The notes below the pieces were generated by a model, which was not told where the DNA came from, made no database searches, and saw only the letters and a list, made by a program, of their open reading frames with translations. A stretch of DNA of 64,000 nt. It comes from Vanilla planifolia. Its lineage: Eukaryota; Streptophyta; Magnoliopsida; Asparagales; Orchidaceae. Each line of letters begins with the position of its first letter. Positions within the stretch are counted from its first letter, which is position 1. The position numbers and the translations under genes were made by a program. Positions 53,125 through 64,000 of the stretch are shown here, piece by piece. The DNA lies in NCBI GenBank assembly GCA_023846275.1, contig CM043868.1, forward strand, positions 15,843,755-15,907,754, written 5' to 3'.

Positions 53125-53890
53125 GAAAAATAGTAGACATTATGTTCACAAGAGAGATGGTGAATTGTGCAAAGTATAAATTTAAGAAAACTCAAATTCA
53201 AGTAATAAAAATAATGAAAGGTTTTTCATTCTCTTAATCGTTTTAGCTCTTATAATTCTTGTTTTAAGAAAATATTGTTAAGCTTTGTGAACTTATGTGA
53301 AAGTGAAAGTAAGAAAAAGGTATAAGAGATTTTAAACAATTTATTGAAAAATTAGATCTATATTCACTCCCAGTCAAATGAGCAATATACTAAACATTAG
53401 GCCAAAATATCTTACAAAAATCAATTTAATAAAACATTATCACCAATTTAAAATCCTATAACACTAGCTTAATAAAAAACTTACGATCTTGCCAAAAGAC
53501 TAATAAGAAAAACAAATGAAAGTCCCAACAATTAGATAAAGAAATCAAATGCAAAGTTTAAATGTAATAATTCTACAACCAAGCATAATTTAAAGGCACA
53601 CTATAAAAAAGTATGTAATGTTTGTTAAGGAAATAAGTATGAGAACGTATAGTTAAGCTCAAAAAGGGGTATATGATGATTTAAATGAGCATCACTTTCA
53701 CAATGATAAATAAGTAAACATTAACTATTTCTCTTATGCTTAGATTCCTTTATATATCTCTTAAAATTATCTTAAACAAATCTAAATTATTATCTGATAG
53801 TTATATCATTTTTTATACAAAAATAATCAAACTAATTATCACACAAATCTGAATTGATCATATTATCTAATCCTAGGGATCATACCAGTA
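53125..53890 (+). repeat. Dispersed repeat, left copy (~0.75 kb)
   Basis: It is collinear with 59850-60720 in the same orientation. Shared landmarks are a GAATTGTGCAAA / CAAATTGTGCAAA word near the start, CTCTTATAAT, TAAGAGATTTTAA, a TAGATTTATATTCA-like word and an ATTATCTAATC end. Near its start is GGTGAATTGTG, also present at the poly-G junction of the 57061-58883 insertion. Confidence 0.6.
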
Positions 53891-54317
53891 CAATATGACA
53901 TTAAATGTATCATCCAAGCTAATGAATTTGTCTAACTAGTTTATTTTTTTTATGCACAATATATCACACTTGTATAATGAGATCATCATACAAGTATGAA
54001 AAGAATAAAATCTCTTTAATTCAATTTCTGAGCTCTTAAGAATTTTGTTATATATGATGCATGATAATACTTTACGATCAGTTGTACGATTAGCTCACTT
54101 ACATTGATCATAAAAAATCATATTTATATGATAGATGAATCACACTCATGCAATGCAAATTTATTCAATATGTGTTCAAATTGTAAATTAAGCTTCTTGG
54201 GAAAAAAATATCATGTTGGTATGAAAGTGATATTGTATTAGTAAGACAAATTTCAATCTGATTTATTATCTCATACTATATGAGACCAATCATATTATAT
54301 GATAGTGATATCATGAA

Positions 54318-55778
54318 AATATGATTAATATAGCCAATACATTCTTTAATGTATTTTGCAAAGTATAGATATTAATCATGTCTTACACATACAAACCTAT
54401 ATTTGTAATGTTCAATAAGGTATATATATATATATATATATATATGTAAATAAATATGTATTAAATCCATGTTTTAGGTTTAGAATAATATGATTAAAAA
54501 GATATATACTCTTACACATATTACTCATTGAATCCAAGTACTTTAAGAAAATTGTTATAGGCTTAATATTTTAATACTAATAAAGAAATGACTCAAAGTA
54601 TTGCTTTAACTTATGTTTTTCCTAATACTAGTGATAGTTAACACTCAAATATTTTTATTAAGCTTATTGAGTCAATTGATCAAGCTCTCTACATGATTAA
54701 TATATTTTCTCTTAAAATGCATGATATGAAAAAACTTAAGAAAGAATATTAGTAAAACAAACAAAATAGTTTTACTATTATCAACAAGTAGTGTAACAAT
54801 GATCTTCCCTATTTGTGTTAAAAACCCCATTGAACAAATGATGAATGAAAAAGTATAAAGCAATACAAGCATGCAAATACTCTCCCTTAATGTATGCAAT
54901 TAAAACAATTGTTACCTAAGTCTTAATATTATGAAATATTTTTAATTTCTCACTTTTTTCTCCCATATTTTGTCATGTATCAAAAGATAAAACAAACTTA
55001 CAACTAAGAAAATAAAGAGTATAATTATATCATTATTAAGATTGTAAAAATTAATGACTAATAGTACAAATAAAATACATGTAATTAGTTACACTTTTGG
55101 AAAAGAAATCAAACAAAAATTCACATAAAACTTTAAGGGGTTTGTTTACTCCTTAAATTGATGCATATATAAAAGTCTAAAAGAGATTCAAATTTCAACA
55201 AAACAAGTCAAAATACTTCCAAGAATTTCTCCCTTCTTCTAATTAAAAAATAAGGAAGCACACATACAAGAATAATTAAACTAAAATTTAGATTTTATAT
55301 CCCAAATGGATTTTGGGTCTGGCCAATTTACAATCACCCACTTCAATGTTTCTAGGTACATTATGAATTTTCTTTTTAATACATATATAAGAAGGATGCA
55401 TAAAGTTTATATTCATTCTTATCAATCCTTAGATATATGACCCTTCTTTAAATAATAATTACAAGTAAGAGATGGAGCATAATAAATTTTTTTAGCAAAC
55501 ATATACTGATTTAAAATTTTGAAAAGATTGTGTGATGAGATGAAACAAAATTAGAATGTAAATTCTTAAATTAATCAAACAAAGCTTTATTCTTGACATT
55601 CTCACAAACATATTTTGTTAATTCCTCTTTAATAATTTTCAAATCAACCAAATATTTATTATTTTTCTCATTCAATTCTTGAAAAAGAAACAAACATTGT
55701 TTATGCTTTTTTTTCAAACACTTATTCTTTTTAAGAAGTAATTCGTAGCATCAATCAGTTCAAGAAAATTATCATGCA
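54318..55778 (+). repeat. 1.46-kb tandem duplication, first copy (uninterrupted)
   Basis: It matches 55779-57060 plus 58884-59035, with landmarks offset by 1461 bases (ATGATTAATATAG at 54321 and 55782). The order is the same throughout, with roughly 85-90 percent identity by eye. A (TA)n run at 54421-54446 is expanded in this copy only. At its 3' end it keeps the site CCTCTTTAATAATTTT without an insertion. No protein was recognised. Confidence 0.85.
54421..54446. repeat. (TA)n microsatellite, 13 units
   Basis: This uninterrupted TA run lies in the first copy of the 1.46-kb duplication. The second copy has only a shortened, broken version. Confidence 0.85.
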
Positions 55779-57060
55779 AGCATGATTAATATAGTCAATA
55801 TTTTTTTAGTGTATTTTGCAAAATACAGATATTAATCATGTTATGCACATACAAACTTATATATATAATGTTTAATAAGGCATATGCATATGTAAGTAAA
55901 CATGTATGAAATTCATGTCTTAGGCCTAGAATAATATGAGTGAAAAGATATGTACTCTTACACATATATCTCATTGAATCCATGTACTTCAAAGAAATTA
56001 TTATAGGTTTAACATTCTAATACTAATAAAGAAAGGACTCAAAGTATTGCTTTAACTTATGTTTCTCTTAATGCTTGTGATGGTTAAGACATAAATATCT
56101 TTATTAAGCTTATTAAGTCAATTGATCAAGCTCTTTACATGATTAATATATTTTCTCTTAACATGCATGATATGAAAAACTTAAGAAAGAATATTAGTAA
56201 AGTAAATATAATAGTTTTATTATCATTATACAAGTAGTGCAACAATGATCTCTCCTATTTGTGGTCAATGAAAAAGTATAAAACAATGCAAGCATGCAAA
56301 TACTCCTCCTTAATTTATGTAACTAAAGAAATTATTACCTAAGCCTTATATTCATAAAATACTTTTAATTTCTCACTTTTCTCTCCTATGTTTTATCATG
56401 TATCAAAAAGATAAAATAAACTTGTGATAAAAAAAATCAAAGAATATAATTATATCATTATTAATATTGTGAAAATTAATGACTAATAGTACAAATAAAA
56501 TACATGCAATCATTAACACTTTAGGAAAATAATTGAAACACAAAAATTCACATAAAACTTTAAGGGGTCTGTTTGCTCCTTAAAGTGATGCATATATAAA
56601 AGTTTAAAAGAGATTCAACCTTCAACAAAACAAGTCAAAATACTCTCAAGAATTTCTCCATCCTTCTAATTAAAAAATAAGGAAGCACACATACAGGCAT
56701 ATTCAAACAAAAATTTAGATTTTATATCCAAAAGGAATTTGGGTCTAAGCAATTTATAATAACCTACTTCAATATTTCTAAGCACATTATGAATTTTCTT
56801 TTCAATACATATATAAGAAGGATATATAAAGTTTACATTCATTCTTTTTAATCCTTAGATATATGACCCTCTTTTTAAATAATAATTTCAAGTAAGAGGT
56901 GGAGCATAAGAAAAATTTTTATCAAACATGTATTGAATTAGAATTTTGAAAAGATTATTTGTGTGATAAGAGATGAAACAAAATTAGAATAAATTCTTAA
57001 ATTATTCAAAAAAAGTTTTATTCTTAACGTTCTCATAAACACATTTTGTTAATTCCTCTT
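55779..57060 (+). repeat. 1.46-kb tandem duplication, second copy, left part
   Basis: It is collinear with 54318-55600 and is broken at CTCTT (57056-57060) by the GC-richer insertion. It resumes at 58884. Confidence 0.85.
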
Positions 57061-57787
57061 TGAAGTGTTTCGTGCTAAGAAAATCCCACAAGAGGGGGGG
57101 GGGGGGGTGAATTGTGTATTTAAAAATTTTATAACTTTCGAAATTAAAACTTAAAAGTTTTAAGCACGAATAAAGAAATTTGAACACAAAAGTTTTTAGG
57201 TGGTTCGACTCAAAACCGAGTCTACGTCCACCCCCAACCAGTGTTGGGAAAAATCCACTAAATGCATCAATTACAAGTGAGGTTTTTCGTACGGTTTACC
57301 TCAAACATACTTGGGATTTTTACTACGACTAATCCCAAACCTACTTGAGTTTTTCTCCGGGCTCAACTTAAACCCGGGGCTTTAGCACTACTACCGGGAT
57401 GCCCTTACCCCAAAACGAAAAATATAACGATTGGCAAAAAGAACTTAGGAGAAATAGGAGAAAAGGGAGGCACACACAATTGAAAAATTAGAAGGATAGA
57501 AATGAGAAAAATTGAATCATGAACCTCTAATTTAAAGCGCCTTGTTGCAGTTTTCCTTTTGAGCTTGAAGGCACCGTTTTTTGCTTGTGATTGCTCGAAT
57601 TTGAGATCTGAAATCTTTGAAAGAATTTAGCAAAAGTTAAACTCAATAAATCTTAATTCTTCCATATTTATAGAGCTTAAAATTGAGCTAAAAAAATCCT
57701 TCAATGGCTCCTAAAAAACAATTTGACGTTTGGGCAACGGACGGAAAGCAGCCACCATCCGATCCTCGCCCAAAATCGAATGGCGCT

Positions 57788-57908
57788 GATCAAATTTACG
57801 AAACAGCCGTTCGATTTTGATCTGGAGCATTGGATTCACGCGCTGAACGAACGACACCGATTAAACTCGCAAAACAGCCGTTCGATTTCAATCTCGCGCG
57901 TTGGATCT
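57788..57908. repeat. Two ~50-bp units, period 71, inside the insertion
   Basis: A unit with the core AAACAGCCGTTCGATTT starts near 57788 and again near 57859. Both end in TTGGAT. Confidence 0.8.
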
Positions 57909-58099
57909 GTGCGGGCTTGATCTATGCCTTTGGATCCTGCCAAAGTTATAAGGTGGGATTTTTAGTCCCACACTGCAGCACTAAAATCGGCACACCGCTT
58001 TATAAGGAATTTGTGCTGTTTAAATCTCGAGCCTCTGTGGGGCTGGCTCTCCCCTTTCTTGACTGGGATTTCATCACCTGGTTGGGTTGACTTGACCAT

Positions 58100-58275
58100 G
58101 CACTGTTCATTGACCGTTGATCGTCGTTGTAGTTTGACCTAGCCGAGCTCCTCTCTGCGGGCTTTGGGCGGGCTTGGCTTAGCTAAGCACTGTTCATTTG
58201 ATCGTTGACCACCGCTGGAGCTTGACCTCGTCGTGCTCCTCTCGGCGGGCTTTGAGTGGTCTTGGCTAGCCCTTT
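58100..58275. repeat. Two ~87-bp units inside the insertion
   Basis: GCACTGTTCATT starts at 58100 and 58187. Both are followed by a CGTTGA word, TTGACCT, GAGCTCCTCTC/GTGCTCCTCTC, CGGGCTTTG and CTTGGCT. Confidence 0.8.
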
Positions 58276-58883
58276 TTGGGTCAACCAAAATTTTTTTTTT
58301 AATTTCTAAAAGACCTGGACGGGCTAATTGCGTGACGGGTCGGCCCACCCAGTGCTACAGTGAATTTTCCTGAGACTTAAGCTGTTTTAGGGTTGATTGG
58401 AAGAATTTTTGTGCTAAAATTTTAAATATAAGTGTACCAAAATAATTTTATATTATCATAGTATTATAAGTTTTCTAAATGACTATGAAAAGAAATTTGT
58501 GAAAAATAATTCCTAAATAATTTTAAAAAATCAAATACCAATGTCTATACTTTTTGTCACTAAAGCTTGGCCTAAAAATCAAAATTCAATAATTATTAAT
58601 TTTATAATATTTTTAAATATTAATACTACTAGTGTGTCTCATAATCTCAAAAATTGGACATCTCAATTTCAAGAAAATTAATAAAAACTCAAATATGAAA
58701 ACTCTAGTACATGTCTCAAATTTTCTTGAAGTATGCCATGGCTTCAAGGACCTTAGATACCACTATTTTAGACATGTGAGATACATAGCTTGATTTAATT
58801 AAATATTAACAATTTTACTTAAAATCAAGCCTAAATAAAATATAAACATTTATGCTTGACTCATCAAACACAAGAGTGTAACA

Positions 58884-59035
58884 CTCTTTAGTAGTTTTTA
58901 AATCAACCAAATATTTATCATTGTTCTCATTCAATTCCTAAAAAAGAAATAAACATTATTTATGCTCCTTTTTTAAACACTTATTTTTCTTAGGAAGTAA
59001 TTAGTAACACCAAATAGTTCAATAAAATTACTTTC
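58884..59035 (+). repeat. 1.46-kb tandem duplication, second copy, right part
   Basis: After the target-site duplication, the repeat resumes with a TTTAAATCAACCAAATATTT word, as in 55638-55655. It runs to about AGTTCAATAAAATTA, where similarity with the first copy fades. Confidence 0.75.
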
Positions 59036-59849
59036 AATTCTTTATAAGAGAGTTTTCTTAACATATCATGCTCACTTCTAAGTGATGCATCATATCATGC
59101 CATGAGATAAACCAACTCTTTCTCTTCTCCATTCTCCTTGTTACTTGAAGGTGTTGATGATGGATCCAAATCACTCCTTATCAACTTCTTGTTCACCTTC
59201 TTCTTGTTGTTCCTCTTGCTTACCTTCTTATTCTTGATCTTCTTCTTGTTGTTTCTCTCCTTCTATAGGCAAAGGGGACCAACTTCCTTGCATTCATGAT
59301 AACGTGTCTCAACATTTATATTTTCACTTTTGTTGTAGAATTCTTCCCTTTTATCCACTAAGCATGAACTTGTAGGCTTACAATCCAAAGTAATATCATT
59401 AAAATAGTTAGAGTTACAAGAACATTTCTTATTTTTATAAATATTTTGCAACTTATATCAAATGTTATGTGCAATATCTAAATTTATAATTTTCTTAAAT
59501 AAATATTTGATAAACTATAAAGAATAATAGTTAAAACATGAAAGTTTGTTTGAACTCAATGATTTCATCTAGAGCGAGTTCACTGAACTTTTTAACAAAC
59601 TTCTCACAAATCTTTTTATAAGAGAATTCAAAATGATGTTCAACTATATCCTATAATTCAATCTCAATATGTATGATAAAAAACATGAATTTAATTTTTT
59701 TCAAAATTAATAAAACTCTATTCAAATAAACGAGGATAATGAGAAGAAATCACCTTACCAAAAGATGCACATTCATCAATTACTTTGTGAGACATAAAAA
59801 TAATATCGTGGGAATTTCTTCCTTTAGTTCAACCTCGTTGTGATACTAC
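59036..59849. other. Intergenic DNA between repeats, no gene seen
   Basis: It has a CTT/TTC-rich stretch (about 59150-59260) giving a low-complexity leucine-rich frame. There is no recognisable family. Confidence 0.4.
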
Positions 59850-60720
59850 GTATTAGAAAGTAATGAGCACGATGTTCTTAAAAGGAAGCAAATTGTGCAA
59901 ATTAAAAATTTAAGCCAAACTCAAATTAAAGTAATAAGTGATAATAAAAATATTTTTTTATTCTTAATCTTATTGGCTCTTATAATAGTTGTTTTTAAAA
60001 AATATTATTAGACTTTGTACACTTGTGTGAAAGTACAAGGAAAGACATAAGAGATTTTAAGTGATTTAATTCAAAATTAGATTTATATTCATCGATGTCT
60101 AAAAGGATAGGTAATATACTAAAAATTAGGCTAAAAAACTCTAAAAATATCTATTTAATAAAAGCCTATAACACTAACTTAATAAAAATATAATATCAGC
60201 TTAATAAAATCTCACAATACTAGTTTGATAAAAGCTTACAATTAACCAAAAAGCCAATAAGAACAAATAGAAATTCTCAATAATAGGATAAAGAAATTGA
60301 ATATAAAGTTCAAATAAAACAATAATATAACCTTAGCATATTTTAGATAAGATGCATATTATAACAACGTTAAAGTTATTCACATACACACATACATATG
60401 TAATATTGCTTAAAGAAGTAAGTACAAAAACTTACAACTTAGTTCAAAAAGAAAATGATAAAATAATGAGAGATATTGTAATTTTCTCAAAACCTTCTCT
60501 AAGTATAAGATGATTTCAATAAGTACCTCTTTAAAATTGATAAGCAAGTTAAGAATTAACTACTTCTCTTATGTTAAATCATTTTATATAACTTTTATAA
60601 TACTCTTAAATAGATCCAAACTACTCTCTAATGATTATTTCAATTTCCATACAAAAATAATCAAACTAACCTTTACTTATAGATATTAAATAATTATATT
60701 ATCTAATCTAAAAAATCATA
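59850..60720 (+). repeat. Dispersed repeat, right copy (~0.85 kb)
   Basis: It is the same-orientation partner of 53125-53890. Together the two flank the tandem duplication and its insertion. Immediately after it, a short word ATAAATATGATGAAACATT is duplicated (about 60721 and 60753). Confidence 0.6.
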
Positions 60721-63000
60721 TAAATATGATGAAACATTAAGGACCTTATATAAATATGATGAAACATTGGAAAGAAAGGGACTTAATAAGGACCTTATAT
60801 AACTTTTAGGCCATGTGGAGCTCACAAGTTTCCTTGTTAGAGGCTTGGAAGTCTCAATTTTTTTCCTTAAAAAGAAGTTAATATTAGATAAGATCTCAAG
60901 TAGACTTAAAATGGTGAAGGATGGTCTCAATTATACATGATTTTAGATTGTGGTGGTTTATGATTACATAGAAAATAAATCTAAGGTTAAGTAAAGTGGC
61001 ACATATATCCTTATATTTAGGTCTATATGTAGGTTAAGACTCTTGGATAATCTTAAGATTTGAAATTTAAATTTGAATATTACTCTCAAGTAATTCTAAG
61101 ATTTAAAACTCAGAGGCTCTTTGATAATCCTATGATTTTATATTTAAATTTATATATGGTCATGAGTAGTTATAAAAATAGAGGTTTAAATGAATAAACT
61201 CTTTAGTTAATCATGAAAAAAGATAATAGGAGTCTTAGATTTTTAGCTTGTGAATGTATCTAAAATTTAGTTATAGCATATGCAAGACCTCAGAGCTATA
61301 TTTAAGATTAGGATTAAAAACTTAAAGCACGTGATAATTCCTTGAGGTTACCTTAAAGAAAGTCTTGGTTTTGAAGAATCCTTAGGTTTGACTATAGACA
61401 AAGGCTAAGTTTAAGAAAGGGGCTTAGGTGTGGCATAAGGAGTGATATCTAGGGCTTCATGAAGGGGGTAAGTGATTTTGATAAGTCTCAACTAAACTAT
61501 TCAATAACTTAAGATTAAAAGTAAAATCATGAGTTGGTCCTTTAATATTTTTCAATCATTGGTTGGAAACCCTAGATGACAATCTAAGATTGAAAGCAAT
61601 TCAAAAAGACATTTTGGATGATGTAATATCTCAAATTAGCTATATAAGCATAGATAATCATTGGAGAAACTCATGTAAACCCAAGTTTTAATAGAAATGT
61701 CTTATATTAGACCTTAAAGATGAGAACTTGGGCTTAGATTATAACTAAAAAAAGAGCTAGGATTATATCTGGATCATAGGGGGTTAAGGATTTTGGGCCT
61801 TTAGTAAAAACTCAAGTTGAAGCCCAAATATAAACAAAAAACTTAATAGAATCCTAGATACATGGCAAGGTTAAAGGCTAATCATAGAAGAGGAATTTGG
61901 GTAATTGTGATAACCATAAATAAACAAATGAAGATTTTAAAGAGAACTCAAAATAACCCATTTAAGCCAATTAGGATTTTTGAGAAAATCTTAGGAAAAT
62001 ATGAACTAATTAAAGTTTTTTAGTTGACATAAGATAACTCTAAATAAGTTAATTTGGACCTAAGCTTAGTTTAAGATTATGTTGCAAACAATATTGGATT
62101 CAAGCTAAAGTATATAACGCTTTTGGTTTAAGCTTAATGGAAAAAAGATGAACCTAATGTGGTTTAAATTTGAGGATGAAATTTTAATAATGAGAAAAAA
62201 TTTAAAATATAAAAAGATGAATCATAATTTTTAGAAAAGATGATAAACATTTATAGAAGAGATTTAAGAAGGGAGAAAAAAATTATAAATATCATTAGAG
62301 ATACAAAATTATGCTAAATATTAATTTTATGACTTATACAATGTTAAATAAATTATTTTTTTCACATGTACATCAGATAAAAAGAAATTACTATTCCTAA
62401 AATAAGGAAGATAAACTTATAAAATAAGAACATAAATTACATAGAACTTAACAATATCAAAAAGATCAAAATTAGGGTTTGGCTAATAAAAAGATTGGAA
62501 GTTTGTGTGAATTTAATAAAAATTTAATTAATAACTAAAATCAATCAAAAAATTCAAACAAATACTAAACAAATCTGAAAAATTATGGAACTAAATAGAG
62601 ATGTAGGGACCATAAAAAATCTTAGGTTAAAATTATCATGATGTGAATTTAAAGTTTGAAGGCCATGAAATAAGATGTCAAACATTAATAAGAAAATTAA
62701 TTATTAGAAGATAATATTTAAAATGATAAATAAAGTAAAACATATATAAAAAATATTATCAAGCAAATCTCTTGGAGTGAGAATTTGTAGATGTGGTCAA
62801 TGAAATGTTTGAAACAAAATTAGCTAAAATATTTATAAAATTCATGAAATCTAAGTTAAAAATGATTAATTAAAACTTAATGTAAGTAACTAACCCTAAT
62901 TTACCTACACATTTATCTATGGAAATGATTAACTTAATTAATTAACAAATTTAAATATTTATAATTATTCAAACTTAATATAACACAATCTTAACTACCT
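60721..63000. other. C-poor intergenic DNA, no gene seen
   Basis: The plus strand is A/T/G with few C. Words such as TTAGGTT and CTTAAGATT recur, but no gene or terminal repeat was identified. Confidence 0.4.
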
Positions 63001-63009
63001 TTGAGCTTG

Positions 63010-63790
63010 ATGGGAAATGTTAGAGATATTATTGTAAAAGAAGAAACACTCTAGAAAAGAAATAATGATAGAGTGGTGAAGAGAATGCTTATAATATAGT
63101 AAACTATTTATTAAGAAAGCCAAAAAAACTAAAGAGGTGGAAAGTTGGCTAGAATAAGAATAAATAGGGAGAAGACATACTACATAGGGCTATTACTACA
63201 TGGGACTATTGCTTAAGGAGGAGAGAGAAAAAGAGAAGAGAATATTATCAAATTAGGATAGAAGAAGAGAAAAGAAGGACCAATTTAGCAAGGAAAAGAA
63301 AGAAGCATCAGTACTATCATTTGATGGAGAAGAAAGAGAGAGAGAAGAAGAGCTATCAAGAGGAGAGTGCTAAGAAAGGATGGAGAGGAAGAGAGAATAT
63401 GATATTAAGAGGGGTATTGTTGTTGTGAGAGAAAAAAAAGAAGAGAATTCATTAAGAGAGAGAGAGAAAAGAGTTTTGCCACTAGAATAGAGATTGGAAG
63501 AGAAAGAATTGTCACCTTAAGATTAACAAGAAGAGAGAAGAGAGAGCATCAATAGAATAAAGAGAGAGGGAAGAAAGGGAAGCATTGGGTGAGAGAATAA
63601 GAAGAGAGAGAGAGAGAAAGAATGAGTACAAGAGTAAAAAAGGGAAGCATTGGGAGAGAGAGAAAGTGCACCAATTAAAAAAAACATAAAGAATGGGGGG
63701 GTAAGTTGAGAGGAGAGAGAAAAGGATTAAAAAAAATTTATGAAATTTTCTTTTAAGAGAGATAAAAAGAAAGAACAAAGAAAGCTATTG
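63010..63790 (+). repeat. Long GA-rich (purine) tract
   Basis: Almost all of this ~780-bp stretch is A and G on the plus strand, with several (GA)n runs (for example near 63310-63360, 63455-63475 and 63600-63625). The 88-codon minus-strand frame at 63512-63778 (Ser/Leu/Phe-rich) is a by-product of the CT complement, not a gene. Confidence 0.7.
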
Positions 63791-64000
63791 TTTGGAAAAA
63801 GTGAAGGAATTGGGAAAAACTCAATAGTAACTAAACCAATAAAGAAGGTGAAGGAATTAAACTTGTAAAAGTCTTTACAAATAAGAATATAATTCATTTT
63901 GACATGATCATTACATCAAAACTAAGGTAATCATTACTATCTAATATAGATGTATTTGTTTTCATGTAAAATTCTTAATAAGTATTGACATTTATTTGAA

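Larger units (their letters stand above)
57061..58883. mobile_element. 1.82-kb insertion with TG...CA ends and 5-bp target-site duplication
   Basis: It begins TGAAGTGTTTCG, ends GTGTAACA, and is flanked by CTCTT on both sides (57056-57060 and 58884-58888). The uninterrupted sister repeat near 55630 shows the empty site. TG...CA ends and a 5-bp duplication suit a solo LTR or a small non-autonomous LTR element. It is much richer in GC than its surroundings, carries a run of 14 G (57094-57107), two internal tandem repeats and a TTTATAAGG word near 57998 that could be its promoter. It has no transposase or pol reading frame. The small ORFs at 57723-58090 overlap the tandem repeats and are unlikely to be genes. 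Confidence 0.75.

Noticed and set aside
57200..57235. tRNA-like GGTTCGACTC word
   Set aside because: No matching acceptor stem, D arm or anticodon arm can be drawn around it. It lies inside the mobile insertion.
57723..58348. Short ORFs in the GC-rich insertion
   Set aside because: They lie across internal tandem repeats, occur on both strands because of base composition, and match no family.
1..64000. CRISPR arrays, bacterial operons or viral genes
   Set aside because: None was seen. Gene structure and repeats are those of a plant nuclear genome, and the only reverse transcriptase or integrase remnants are decayed plant Ty3/gypsy retrotransposons.

Overview
The window is nuclear DNA from a flowering plant. 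It is very AT-rich and gene-poor, its genes have GT-AG introns, and decayed long terminal repeat (LTR) retrotransposons and simple repeats fill the space between genes. The species cannot be named from this sequence. The three gene families are found in all angiosperms.

Layout. (1) 1-14.2 kb: repeat-rich intergenic DNA with a decayed Ty3/gypsy gag relic on the minus strand (0.3-0.96 kb), a degenerate ~60-bp minisatellite (5.66-6.62 kb) and a ~2.9-kb LTR-like repeat (copy A, 7.16-10.05 kb). (2) 14.2-29 kb: the gene island. A 13-exon plus-strand gene for a COP1-interacting protein 7 (CIP7)-type protein (14492-22289, 1259 aa) converges on a 5-exon minus-strand gene for cytosolic 60S ribosomal protein L14 (23274-28878, 134 aa). 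Both models were rebuilt splice site by splice site and stay in frame throughout. The L14 gene has a coding exon that is only the ATG, and a 4.9-kb intron full of repeats. (3) 29-48 kb: a second copy of the LTR-like repeat (copy B, 29.94-32.91 kb), a decayed gypsy reverse transcriptase/RNase H relic (32.96-34.42 kb), an inverted fragment of the LTR-like repeat (about 36.9-37.5 kb), a gypsy integrase relic (38.47-39.65 kb), then 8 kb of AT-rich DNA with no recognisable gene. (4) 48.2-49.0 kb: a compact 3-exon NAC transcription factor gene, NAC1/NAC21-22-like, 221 aa. (5) 49.6-51.3 kb: a minus-strand gypsy pol relic with RT, RNase H and a second RNase H, which suggests the Tat/Ogre lineage. (6) 52.5-61 kb: a stack of repeats. 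A 1.46-kb tandem duplication has in its second copy a GC-richer 1.82-kb insertion with TG...CA ends and a 5-bp target-site duplication; the first copy preserves the empty site. Related 0.75-0.85-kb repeats flank the block. (7) 61-64 kb: C-poor DNA ending in a GA-rich tract.

The three genes are not a functional cluster: they concern light signalling or transcription, translation, and development. I found no convincing previously undescribed system. The most informative structures are the dated series of duplication and insertion at 54.3-59.0 kb, the repeat-filled intron of the L14 gene, and variation in tandem-unit number between copies of the LTR-like repeat.
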